Part shown: positions 26,541-35,974 of the stretch, piece after piece
How positions within the stretch are numbered: position 1 is the first letter of the stretch
Layout of the letters: each line of letters opens with the position of its first letter
Assembly (NCBI GenBank): GCA_029261815.1
Contig: JAJDAQ010000172.1
Location: 1 to 64,000 of the forward strand
Length of the DNA: 64,000 nt
Reading direction: 5' to 3'
Origin: Deltaproteobacteria bacterium
Lineage (GTDB): Bacteria; Myxococcota_A; UBA9160; UBA6930
Notes under the pieces: model-generated
The model's input: only the letters and a program-made list of their open reading frames with translations
Told to the model about the DNA's origin: nothing
Database searches by the model: none
Program-made: the position numbers and the translations under genes

Positions 26541-27512
26541 ATGAGGGATAAGCAAGGCAAGCCCAGCGGCTGCGCGCTCCTCGACGTTGCGCCGCACAAT
26601 CTTGGCGACGACCGAAACCCGGCACTCGTGCACCTGGCGAACTTCGACCGAGCCGCGTCCCGGAACACCGTCCGCTGGACCCTCGAACGGATCGCGCGGG
26701 TCGCGTCCGGAGGCCAGATTCATGCCAACGAGTTCCCGTGGCACGAGCTCGGCTTTGAGCACGTTGTCGCGATACGAGCCAAGCTCGCTGAGTTGTATGA
26801 GCCGGCAGGGTGCAACCTCTGCCTCAGCGTCCTTCGCGGAGTGATCCGAACGTGTTGGCGGCTCGAGCTGATCGATTCGGAGGAGCGCGACCGCCGCAGC
26901 GACATCCGGCGGGTTCGTGAGAGTTCTCTCCTGCGCGGCCGAGTGCTGGAGCGCGAGGAACTCACCAAGTTGATGCATGTCGCCCTCGCCGGAGAGACGG
27001 CAACCGCGATTCGAGACGCGGCGATCCTGGCACTCCTCTATGGCTGCGGATTGCGCCGCGGCGAGGTGTGTTCGCTGGAGCTGTCAGACCTGTCACTGCG
27101 TGCAGCGACACTCACAGTCCGGGGGAAGGGCGGCCGCGCGCGCCACGCCTTCCCGAGCGAATCAACCAGAGCGGCGCTCCAGCGGTGGGTTGAGGCGCGC
27201 GGGGAGATGCCAGGACCGCTGTTCTGTGCACCCGCGGCAGCGAGCCCGTGCGAGCCCGCTCGGATTAGCGAGAGGTCCGTCTACGAGCTCTGCAAGCGGT
27301 GGGGGACCGCGGCCGGGCTCGAGCCCTTCACGCCCCACGATCTGCGGCGGTCCTTCGTGACCGAGCTGCTGTACCGCGGTGCAGATCCGCTCACGGTCCA
27401 GGCGCTCGCCGGACACGCGATGCTCCAGACAACCGGTCGATACGATCGACGTGGCGACGAGTCCCTCCGCACAGCGGCTGGACTGCTCGACATGGACACC
27501 GGAGCGAGCTGA
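26541..27512 (+). CDS. Internal tyrosine recombinase
   Basis: A 323-residue XerC/D-like recombinase from ATG 26541 with AGGAAAGGA upstream. Catalytic residues are visible: Arg in 'LLYGCGLRRGEVCSLEL', Lys in TVRGKGGRAR, HDLRRSF (His-x-x-Arg), GHAML (His) and the nucleophile in 'TTGRYDRRGDE' (Tyr). It is separate from the terminal integrase and shares little sequence with it. The stop TGA overlaps the ATG of the replication gene by one base, so expression is coupled. It may resolve dimers or recombine a different site. Confidence 0.88.
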   Translation: MRDKQGKPSGCALLDVAPHNLGDDRNPALVHLANFDRAASRNTVRWTLERIARVASGGQIHANEFPWHELGFEHVVAIRAKLAELYEPAGCNLCLSVLRGVIRTCWRLELIDSEERDRRSDIRRVRESSLLRGRVLEREELTKLMHVALAGETATAIRDAAILALLYGCGLRRGEVCSLELSDLSLRAATLTVRGKGGRARHAFPSESTRAALQRWVEARGEMPGPLFCAPAAASPCEPARISERSVYELCKRWGTAAGLEPFTPHDLRRSFVTELLYRGADPLTVQALAGHAMLQTTGRYDRRGDESLRTAAGLLDMDTGAS

Positions 27513-28483
27513 TGGGGAGCTTCGCTGGAGTTCCTTTCACGAAGCTCCCCAACAATGCCCTGGAGGCGTTGTGCGGCGCCAAGCTTGGCGGTCGAAGCTT
27601 CTCGGTCGTCATGGCCATCATCCGCATGACGGCTGGCTACCACAAGGACACTGACCGCATCTCGTCGCGCCAGATCGCCGCCCTAGTCGGGACCTCCGAC
27701 GGCCAGGTTCGGACCCTTCTCTCTGGCCTCGTGGCGAAAGGGATCGTTACAAGCGAGGGTGGCCGACGCGGTCGCATCGCGAGGATTGGCATCGAGTGGG
27801 ACACCGCGCGCTGGGATGTGGATGTCCGGAAATCCGGGCACCATGAGCCTGTCATAGATGCCCGGGATCCCGGGCACGTTGATGCGACCGCACGCCCGGA
27901 TTTCCGGACACCGGGTGCCCAAGATTCCGGACAGGATGGTGTCCGGAAGTCCGGGCACACCAAAGAAACAAAGAAACTCCCCAAAGAAATACCCTCCTCC
28001 GATTCCGGATTCGCTCAGGCCATGAGCTTGCTGGAGGCGCGTTCCCTTGCTGATCTTCTCGGCGAGAAGATCCAGGCGGACACAGGACTGGCGCCGCCCC
28101 GGTCGATCGAGGCCTGGGCAAGCAAGATCTCAACGATCGACGCACCGGAGGCAGAAGTCCGGCGAGTGATCGAGTGGATCTTCTCCGCGGGGAACACCGG
28201 CGACTTTGCTTTCATCGTCCAGGACGCAGCTGCGCTCGCCGAGAAGTTCCCCAAGATCGCGCTGAAGGTCGCCCGCACAGCGCAATCGAATCGAAGTGGT
28301 GGATGCCGACGGACTAGCGGTGGCGGATCGGGCACTGCCGACGCCTTGCGTGAGCGCCAGGAGGCCGCGGAGCGCCTCTTTGCAGAGGGAGAGATCACTG
28401 CGCCCACACTCGCCGCGCTGAGTGCGGCCAAGGACCGGTGGGCCCGCGAGGGCAGACTCTCCGCGCAACGGCGGACCGGCTGA
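27512..28483 (+). CDS. Phage O-type replication initiator
   Basis: A 323-residue protein. The N-terminal winged helix (residues 5-95: 'FTKLPNNALEALCGAKLGG', 'DRISSRQIAALVGTSDGQVR') matches replication protein O N-domains, which bind origin iterons and recruit helicase. The middle, residues 105-160, is low-complexity and is encoded by the iterons and A-rich tract described separately. The C-terminal part is helical and charged. ATG 27512 overlaps the recombinase stop. Confidence 0.85.
   Translation: MGSFAGVPFTKLPNNALEALCGAKLGGRSFSVVMAIIRMTAGYHKDTDRISSRQIAALVGTSDGQVRTLLSGLVAKGIVTSEGGRRGRIARIGIEWDTARWDVDVRKSGHHEPVIDARDPGHVDATARPDFRTPGAQDSGQDGVRKSGHTKETKKLPKEIPSSDSGFAQAMSLLEARSLADLLGEKIQADTGLAPPRSIEAWASKISTIDAPEAEVRRVIEWIFSAGNTGDFAFIVQDAAALAEKFPKIALKVARTAQSNRSGGCRRTSGGGSGTADALRERQEAAERLFAEGEITAPTLAALSAAKDRWAREGRLSAQRRTG
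27824..27991 (+). other. Lambda-type replication origin inside the O-like gene
   Basis: Five 18-bp dyad repeats with core (G)YCCGG....CCGGRCAC start at 27824, 27860, 27894, 27917 and 27941; the fourth is degenerate. The first is GTCCGGAAATCCGGGCAC and the last GTCCGGAAGTCCGGGCAC. Immediately to the right, 27959-27991 is an A-rich, pyrimidine-poor tract unlike the surrounding GC-rich DNA. Iterons followed by an A-rich unwinding region in the middle of the initiator gene is the layout of lambda ori. Confidence 0.8.
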
Positions 28484-28618
28484 TGTTCCGGGGGGAGGGG
28501 ACCCAAAATCGCTGGAGCCTTGGGGGGCCCCCGACCGCGCGGGGGGTCAGAGCGAACTCACGAGAGGTTTTGAGGGGGGTACCCATCGGCCGCTCGACTC
28601 ACTCTCCGGGGCGAGATC

Positions 28619-29104
28619 ATGGGCCGTAGGGGCCCGCCGCGGGATCCGGCTTCCCTCCGGGACCTCAAGGGTTCAGCGCACAAGCGCGGCGGCCGTCTGT
28701 CGGATGAGATTCGGCCCACGCAGGGCGCGACGGCGCCGAGGTGGTTGCCGGAGGAAGCGGCGAACGAGTGGCGGAGAGTCGCCCCCACATTGCGGCGTCT
28801 CAAACTCCTGACTGCGCTGGATCGGCCAACGCTGACAACCTACTGCCTCGCATGGCAGAGGCTTCGCGACGCGCGGGTGCTGATCCGGGAACTCGGCACG
28901 AGCCTGACCGGGAAGAAGGGGACGCCGTACACGAACCCGGCTGTTCACATCGAGTCGGCCGCTGCCGCCGAGATTCGCGCCACAGCGCGCCTCTTCGGCA
29001 TGTCGCCAACGGATCGACTCCAGCTTCTGGGGTCGATCGAACTTCCGGAGTCGCCTGCGAAGGCACGGTCGAAGTCCACTCGTGGAGCCCATTCGGGACA
29101 GTAG
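28619..29104 (+). CDS. Phage terminase small subunit, P27 family
   Basis: A 161-residue DNA-packaging protein that would recognise the packaging site and load the large subunit. The N-terminus MGRRGPPRDPASLRDLKGSA and the helical body 'APRWLPEEAANEWRRVAP' with 'PAVHIESAAAAEIRATARLF' fit the P27 group. No large subunit is encoded in the element, so packaging would need a helper phage or the gene is a leftover. The preceding 135 bases (28484-28618) are G-tract-rich and without a gene, a plausible place for a cos/pac site. Confidence 0.9.
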   Translation: MGRRGPPRDPASLRDLKGSAHKRGGRLSDEIRPTQGATAPRWLPEEAANEWRRVAPTLRRLKLLTALDRPTLTTYCLAWQRLRDARVLIRELGTSLTGKKGTPYTNPAVHIESAAAAEIRATARLFGMSPTDRLQLLGSIELPESPAKARSKSTRGAHSGQ

Positions 29105-29117
29105 AAGGAGAAGCCAA

Positions 29118-30752
29118 TTGGCCAAACGATTCATTGTCAGTGCGGTTCTGAAGGCGAAGGACGAAGCGTCCGGAACCATCGGCCGTGTCGAGGGCCGTAT
29201 TTCGAAGTTCTCAAAATTGCTCGAGGGCGGCTTCGCCGGAGCACTTGGCAAGGCAGCTGGGGCACTCGCCGCTTTCGTGGCGATCATGCGAAGCGCGATC
29301 GGCGCGGCGCAGACGCAGGAAGATGCCGTCGCATCACTTCAGGCAGCACTTGAGCGCCTTGGTCCCGGGGCAGACGAGGCCGCGGCTGCACTGGCGGACT
29401 ACGCGGGGCAGCTGCAGAAGACGACCCGATTCGGCGATGAGGCGATCATCCAGGCGCAAGCACTGTTGGCAACGCTTGGTGTGCAGGCCAGTGATATCCC
29501 CAAGGCGACGGCCGCCGCGGTGGACCTCGCCGCTGCGTTCAAGATCGATCTTCAGGCCGCCGCCCGGAATCTCGGCCGGACCTTTGGTGGGACGGCTGGG
29601 GAACTCGCGGAGCTCGTTCCCGCGCTCCGCGACCTTGATGAGGCAGCCCTCAGGTCAGGTGCGGCGATCGAGGTGGTCGCGAAGCAGCTTGGCGGTCGCG
29701 CGGCGGCGGACGCAAAGACGTTCTCGGGCCAGGTAGCGCAGCTCTCCAACGCGATCGGTGATCTTCACGAAGTGTTGGGTGAGTCCGTCACCAAGAACGG
29801 CCAAGCGCTTGCGGCCATCTCGAAGCTCCGAGACGCCGTGTCTTCACCAAGACTCGTGGCCGGAATCGAGGCAGTGACAACAGGGCTCTCTGTGCTCGTG
29901 AACGTGAGCCTCCTTGCGGGTCGCGCGGTCGTTGCGATGGCGACCTTCATCCCGGGGCTGATCGCGGAATTCGGTCGGTGGGCGGCGAGCTTCGACACGG
30001 TGAACGCAGTCCTCGACAAGCTCCGGATCGGACTTGGGACCGCAGCGGAGGCGATTCGATCCTTGCTCTCAACGATGGGCCTTCTGGGAGCAGCCTCCGC
30101 GGAGACAGGGAAGCGGATCAAGATCAGCGCCGATCGCATGGCGGAACTCGAGAAGGCCGCGCGCCGAGCCGGGATCGAAGTCGATAGGCTCGTCGAAGCC
30201 GAGAAGCGAGCAATCCGAATCGCAGGTGAGCAGGCAACTGCGCAGCAGCTGCTGCTCCAGGTGCTCGACTCGGTCGGCGTGAAGTTCACGGACTTCTCGG
30301 CCGAACTCGCAAAGACAGAAGCCGCGCTCCTCGCAATCGACACCGCATATCGCGAAGGCCGTGTGTCTGCGCAGGAGTACGAGACCGTCGTCGCTCAGAT
30401 CCAAGCGAAGCAGGCCGAGCTGCGCGGGGAACTCGACGCGGGTACCGATGCGACAGGGCGCCTCGGTCAGAGCTTCCGGATGGCGACCGCGGATCTCTCG
30501 GCGCTCGACGGCGGTCTTGATCGAACTCGACTGAAGATCGATCAGGTCACCCAATCAAGCGACACTGCCACGCGATCGATGAGCCGGCTCGGCCAGGCAT
30601 CAGCGGCCGCTGCGATTGCGACGCGATCCGGCGAATCCGTTGACTTCGGTTCGAGTGGTTTCACAGTGCGGCGCGAGAACGGCAACGTGCGCACGATCGT
30701 TGGTGGTGCATTCGCCCAAGGCCGCCTGCCGACACGAGCTGGTGTTCTGTGA
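29118..30752 (+). CDS. Phage tail tape-measure-like protein
   Basis: A 544-residue protein starting at TTG 29118, fixed by AAGGAG at 29105-29110; it begins 13 bases after the small terminase stop. Tape-measure features: an N-terminal helical region, hydrophobic segments near residues 37-60 and 255-285, long coiled-coil stretches, and the familiar 'TTRFGDEAIIQAQALLATLG' / 'AARNLGRTFGGTAGELAELV' block. It would set tail length in siphophages, but the genes normally between TerS and the tape measure are absent. Start and ribosome site are intact, so it is not an obvious truncation. Confidence 0.82.
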   Translation: MAKRFIVSAVLKAKDEASGTIGRVEGRISKFSKLLEGGFAGALGKAAGALAAFVAIMRSAIGAAQTQEDAVASLQAALERLGPGADEAAAALADYAGQLQKTTRFGDEAIIQAQALLATLGVQASDIPKATAAAVDLAAAFKIDLQAAARNLGRTFGGTAGELAELVPALRDLDEAALRSGAAIEVVAKQLGGRAAADAKTFSGQVAQLSNAIGDLHEVLGESVTKNGQALAAISKLRDAVSSPRLVAGIEAVTTGLSVLVNVSLLAGRAVVAMATFIPGLIAEFGRWAASFDTVNAVLDKLRIGLGTAAEAIRSLLSTMGLLGAASAETGKRIKISADRMAELEKAARRAGIEVDRLVEAEKRAIRIAGEQATAQQLLLQVLDSVGVKFTDFSAELAKTEAALLAIDTAYREGRVSAQEYETVVAQIQAKQAELRGELDAGTDATGRLGQSFRMATADLSALDGGLDRTRLKIDQVTQSSDTATRSMSRLGQASAAAAIATRSGESVDFGSSGFTVRRENGNVRTIVGGAFAQGRLPTRAGVL

Positions 30753-31102
30753 CGAACTTTCAGACGCTGATGCGCCGCACGGTCCGCCGTGCCGAGAGGC
30801 TGGCTGAAGCGGAAGTCGCCGGGACCGCAGTCCCGGCGGAACTTCGCCAAGCCTATCGGTCTGTCAGCTACTCAATGTGCGCCATGGCTTCACGGGTCGA
30901 GCCGCGGCTTGTGGAGTTGGCGCGCCTTCAGGCGCGAATAGAGCAGCTTCAGGAGGAGGCCACGGACCTGGCGCAGCAGGCAACTGCAGAGATCACCCGG
31001 TTCGACGCTCTGTATGAGACGGTGTTTCCCGACCATCTTGCGATGGAGGTAGAGATCGAGAGTCTGCTCCCCCCGCCAGGAGTAACCTCCCTGAAGGGCT
31101 AG
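30749..31102 (+). CDS. Small coiled-coil protein, unrecognised
   Basis: A 117-residue protein from GTG 30749, overlapping the tape-measure stop by four bases. A central heptad-rich segment 'LARLQARIEQLQEEATDLA' suggests a coiled coil; the C-terminus is acidic. It could be a tail-associated or chaperone-like partner of the tape measure, judged only by coupling. Confidence 0.65.
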   Translation: MTNFQTLMRRTVRRAERLAEAEVAGTAVPAELRQAYRSVSYSMCAMASRVEPRLVELARLQARIEQLQEEATDLAQQATAEITRFDALYETVFPDHLAMEVEIESLLPPPGVTSLKG

Positions 31103-31115
31103 CGGGTTTTAAATG

Positions 31116-31130
31116 AACTGTATTGCAGTT
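31116..31130. promoter_or_regulatory. Inverted repeat in an AT-rich spacer
   Basis: AACTGTATTGCAGTT is a perfect 5-bp inverted repeat with 5-base spacer, 20 bases before the small basic protein gene at 31150 and in the only AT-rich spot of the region (TTTTAAATG just upstream). A promoter with an operator that the downstream DNA-binding-like protein could use; inferred from position. Confidence 0.3.
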
Positions 31131-31149
31131 GTTTCAAAAGGGAGATAGC

Positions 31150-31356
31150 TTGGCGGCCAAGAAGAACGGGAGGGGCGGCGCCCGCCCTGGGAGTGGACCG
31201 AAGCCGATGGATCCCGCTGACACCCGGAGAAACCGAGTTGTGATTCTCCTGACCGACGCTGAATACGCGCAGCTTGAGAGGTCCGCTGAGGGGCGCAGCG
31301 TAAATCAGCAAGCTCGAGAGATCGTACTTCGCTGCATTGCCCGTCGGCGCAAGTGA
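31150..31356 (+). CDS. Small basic protein, ribbon-helix-helix-like
   Basis: A 68-residue protein from TTG 31150, with AAGGGAG upstream. It begins with the basic Gly-rich tract KKNGRGGARPGSGPKPMDP, common at the start of phage DNA-binding and packaging proteins, followed by 'RVVILLTDAEYAQLERSAEG' and a helix, resembling a short RHH/CopG repressor. Likely DNA-binding and perhaps autoregulatory. Confidence 0.65.
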   Translation: MAAKKNGRGGARPGSGPKPMDPADTRRNRVVILLTDAEYAQLERSAEGRSVNQQAREIVLRCIARRRK

Positions 31357-31423
31357 GGATGTGCGTCGAGGGATGATTCCTGGCTGGGGCTCACTTCCGC
31401 TCCTTACAACGGAGGCTCAAACA

Positions 31424-32443
31424 ATGAGCGAATCGCCCACGGTCGATGAGACCCCCGAACACGTGCGGCTGGCCGCTCGCATCGCACTCTATGGCGAGCG
31501 GCAGTTACTCCGAGATGTCGCGACTCTTGTGGAGCGGGGCTATTCCGATGAGATCACGGCGGCTCTTCGGCGCGTTTGGATTTCCGTCGACGATGACGAA
31601 CGGGAGGCCGCACCGGAACGAAGCGAGCCAAGCCGTGCGCGGAAGGATCCAGATGACGATTCTCCGGCGGCGGTGATCGACTATGCAAGGGCTCGCGAGG
31701 AGCTGTCTGATGTAGTGGAACGCCGTGCCCGGGCTCGCTTGGTCCAAATCGCAGAGCGTGAACGCCGATTGGAGCGCGAGCTTTTGGATCGCTCCCGACT
31801 TGAGACGGAGCGGTGGCTAGCTGACCTTGAGACCTGGCCCGCAGGAATGCAGAGACTCCTGCGCGGTTGCATCGAGACTGCCTGCTCCCCGGAAACACTC
31901 TCGAAGCGCTGGTCGGAACTCAGTCCAGATGTCTTTGAGAAGCACCGGAACCGGGACACGTATTCGACCAACCCGGAAGAACAGATTTTCGCTTCTCTCA
32001 TGGTTCTGTTCGCGGCCGCTCGTGGTCGAAAGAGCGCGGCGGTGGCGTCCGGGTACGACCGCCGTCGCAGATACAGCGGTGCGGATGTATTGGAGCGGGC
32101 GAAGACTGACCTGTGTGTGAAGCTCTGGATTTGGGGAGTTCGGTCCATCGATTGGTCGATGATTCACGTGGTAGCTGAGGCCCAGCGCAGTAAGCGGCTG
32201 GCGGCTCTTCGGTGCCGGCTCACCGAAATGGTCCCGCGCGAGATCAAGACTCTCCGGAGCAAACTCCGGGCCGGCGTCGTTGTTGGCGGGAAGCGAAAAG
32301 GTGAGCCGTACTCGGAAGCCACGATCAAGCAGATGCAGAAGCGATTAAGGGATCGCGTCGCGAGCCTCGAGACGATGAAGGCCCAGTTGACGGAGCTGGA
32401 AGCGGAGACGGATGCGATCCGCGCCTGGGGCCTTCCGGGGTGA
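31424..32443 (+). CDS. Helical protein, unrecognised, first of a three-gene unit
   Basis: A 339-residue protein from ATG 31424 (GGAGG at 31411-31415). Highly charged and helical, with coiled-coil segments near residues 110-160 and 280-330; the basic centre 'GYDRRRRYSGADVLERAKTD' and 'KRKGEPYSEATIKQMQKRLR' could bind nucleic acid. No known domain recognised. It overlaps the nuclease-like gene by four bases, which points to joint function. Confidence 0.7.
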   Translation: MSESPTVDETPEHVRLAARIALYGERQLLRDVATLVERGYSDEITAALRRVWISVDDDEREAAPERSEPSRARKDPDDDSPAAVIDYARAREELSDVVERRARARLVQIAERERRLERELLDRSRLETERWLADLETWPAGMQRLLRGCIETACSPETLSKRWSELSPDVFEKHRNRDTYSTNPEEQIFASLMVLFAAARGRKSAAVASGYDRRRRYSGADVLERAKTDLCVKLWIWGVRSIDWSMIHVVAEAQRSKRLAALRCRLTEMVPREIKTLRSKLRAGVVVGGKRKGEPYSEATIKQMQKRLRDRVASLETMKAQLTELEAETDAIRAWGLPG

Positions 32444-32949
32444 GCGCCATTCAGCTTCGTCAGCCGGCCGGTCTCTGCGAAGACGCCGAGTCGTATCTTC
32501 GGAACGCTCTAGCTGCCGAAGAATCCGCGGTACGACGCCTTCTCGAGCACTGCGAATCACCGCTCGAACAGCTGCTGCTCCTCGCTATGTGGCAGTTTTG
32601 GCACGCCGAGGCCCATCCGCGGCATTTGGCTGCGATGGTCTCTCCCAGGGGCGAATCGCCGTGTCTCCTTATTGAACCGCAGCGGGCGGTGGCGACTGGC
32701 GCGGTCCACTACCGCGCTGACTTCATGGTTTCCCTTGCAGACGGGCCGACTTCGAAGGAGCGACACAACTCGATCGTCGTTGAAGTCGACGGGAAACAAC
32801 ACGACGAACCGGGTGCGGTATCACGCGATCGCAGGCGGGATCGCGCGATGCTCGCGTTAGGCCTCCGTGTGATCCGCTTCAGCGGGTCGGAAGTTCACCA
32901 CCGGGCAGACCGGTGTGTCGAGGAAATCGACGCGCTGGTGAGGGGATAG
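32440..32949 (+). CDS. DUF559/Vsr-like PD-(D/E)XK nuclease
   Basis: A 169-residue protein from GTG 32440. 'CESPLEQLLLLAMW' is followed by the putative active site: Asp in 'VHYRADFMVSL', then 'SIVVEVDGKQHDEP' (ExDGxxH), and 'RRRDRAMLALGLRVIRFSGSEV', the usual end of the DUF559/very-short-patch-repair nuclease fold. It would cut DNA, as a repair, restriction or defence nuclease. Coupled to the helical protein upstream and a small protein downstream. Confidence 0.8.
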   Translation: MSAIQLRQPAGLCEDAESYLRNALAAEESAVRRLLEHCESPLEQLLLLAMWQFWHAEAHPRHLAAMVSPRGESPCLLIEPQRAVATGAVHYRADFMVSLADGPTSKERHNSIVVEVDGKQHDEPGAVSRDRRRDRAMLALGLRVIRFSGSEVHHRADRCVEEIDALVRG

Positions 32950-32951
32950 AG

Positions 32952-33263
32952 ATGACTGCAGAGAGCTTCAGTGAGATGATTCTTGAAGTAGAGCAGCTGG
33001 TCAAAGAGCGCCCCGCGGCACCGGACGATGAGGCACTGCGGCGGATTCAGCGAATCTGCTTTTCGATCACGCACTCATCCGGTGCGACTGGATACATCCG
33101 AGAGAAGTGCGTCGCAATTGCGAGTCAGGCGGAGATCTACTTCAGCGTTCGCAAACACGATCGCTACGCCCAGGGCGGAGTATCCGGCGGGGACTTCGTG
33201 CGACAGAACATCTTGGCACCTTGCTCGTCGCTGCGGCGGGCCCTCTCGACACTTGATGACTGA
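32952..33263 (+). CDS. Small unrecognised protein, third of the nuclease unit
   Basis: A 103-residue protein from ATG 32952, two bases after the nuclease stop. Mostly helical with no motif I know ('EALRRIQRICFSITHSSGA', 'VAIASQAEIYFSVRKHDR'). Tight spacing suggests co-translation with the nuclease; an immunity or accessory role is possible but unsupported. Confidence 0.65.
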   Translation: MTAESFSEMILEVEQLVKERPAAPDDEALRRIQRICFSITHSSGATGYIREKCVAIASQAEIYFSVRKHDRYAQGGVSGGDFVRQNILAPCSSLRRALSTLDD

Positions 33264-33400
33264 CGGCCAGTCATATCACCCCGAAGCGAGACGGGTGAGC
33301 GATTCACTGGTAGGCATGTGGGATTTCGGAGGCTTGTTCGGGATTGCTGGTGGAGCGTCGATCCAAGCCCTGGACGGACGCACGTGGATGTTCGTGAAAG

Positions 33401-34830
<1,430 letters not shown>

Positions 34831-34876
34831 ATTCGCGCGGTTTCGGATGGGCCGAAAGCCGAAGCGAGGCGCGAGG

Positions 34877-35872
34877 TTAGCCGGCCGGCGGCGCCTCGCC
34901 AGCGGTCTTGGGCCGATGCTCGGGGATGCGCTCACAGGGGTCCGGGCGTTCGATCTCGATTGCGACGAACACGAGGTCGTGGCCGGCAGCCAGCGCGAGA
35001 AGTGCCGCTGAAGGGGGGCCGACCTCGGGTTCAGGGACCTCGAGGAGTCCGACGCTGAGGACGCTTCGGGCTGGGGCAAGCTGCGCCAGCGCGAACGGCA
35101 GGCCGAGTGGGCGCTGGGTGTGGCCCCGTCCGATGATGACGATGGCGCCATCGACGTCGTCGGTCTCGACGGCCGCAGCGATCTCGTGGGCCATCCATGC
35201 TTCCCAGCCGCGCTGGACCTCGGCCATTCTTGGGAGCATCGACTCCGGGAGCCGGCCACAGTGTCCGCTGCGCATGCGGTCGATGAGGGCGGCGGCAGCG
35301 GCTTCCGGGACCGGGGCCCCCAGTACGGGGGCAAGTTCGGGGACGTCACGGGCAAAGGCGTCGATCCCATTCCGGACCAGCGCCTGCGATTGGTCGCGCG
35401 GCATCTGGGCTGCAACGATCGGGAGCCGGTGGCGAAGTGCGGCCTCGAAGACGGGGGCGTAGAGCGCGAAGTCGGGCCAGCCGCTCTCGTCCCATCCGAC
35501 GGCGGCACGGAAAGCGTCGCTGCTCGGAGAGGGCGAGGCGAGGACGGCGTCGATGGCCGGCTGCTGATCGGTGCGAAGCATCTCGAACAGAACGGCAGGC
35601 CGTCTGCCGCGGGCGACCCAGTCGTCGACGACGCGGGACTGGACTTCGTGGTGCACGGGGTGATCGTGGTGCTCTCCGAGCAGGACGATGTCGCTGGCCG
35701 AGATCTGGGTCATCGCAGTCGCTTGCGAGATCCAGGAAGCGGCAGGGTTCAAAGCCAGGTAATGCCTGGGAGCTACCGGCGCATTCCCTTCTGCGCTCGG
35801 CAGCGCTGCACAAGAGAGCAGGAGTCCCGCGCCGAGAATCGTTCCAAGGGACAGTCGAGCAGGCAGGCGCAT
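34877..35872 (-). CDS. ChaN-family lipoprotein (haem-binding-like)
   Basis: A 331-residue protein from ATG 35872; the signal peptide ends with lipobox LLSC (Cys21). An in-frame ATG at 35920 would push the lipobox too far in. The ChaN signature 'DIVLLGEHHDHPVHHEVQ' and 'IVIIGRGHTQRPLGLPFALA' are present. ChaN of Campylobacter binds haem and is iron-regulated; the wider family (Cofac_haem_bdg) has unclear roles. Faces the LCAT-like gene divergently across about 100 bases. Confidence 0.87.
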   Translation of the reverse strand: MRLPARLSLGTILGAGLLLSCAALPSAEGNAPVAPRHYLALNPAASWISQATAMTQISASDIVLLGEHHDHPVHHEVQSRVVDDWVARGRRPAVLFEMLRTDQQPAIDAVLASPSPSSDAFRAAVGWDESGWPDFALYAPVFEAALRHRLPIVAAQMPRDQSQALVRNGIDAFARDVPELAPVLGAPVPEAAAAALIDRMRSGHCGRLPESMLPRMAEVQRGWEAWMAHEIAAAVETDDVDGAIVIIGRGHTQRPLGLPFALAQLAPARSVLSVGLLEVPEPEVGPPSAALLALAAGHDLVFVAIEIERPDPCERIPEHRPKTAGEAPPAG

Positions 35873-35974
35873 TCGGTTCCAGTGTGCAGGAGAGGGGAAA
35901 CGGTGGACGGAGTGTTGCATCGTAGGAGGGTCCCGGTCAGCCGTCGGTTCCGACGGCTCCGAAAGGAGACGCCG

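Noticed and set aside
27824-27958. CRISPR array.
   Set aside because: Repeats are short, dyad-symmetric, unevenly spaced and lie within a coding gene; no cas genes are near.
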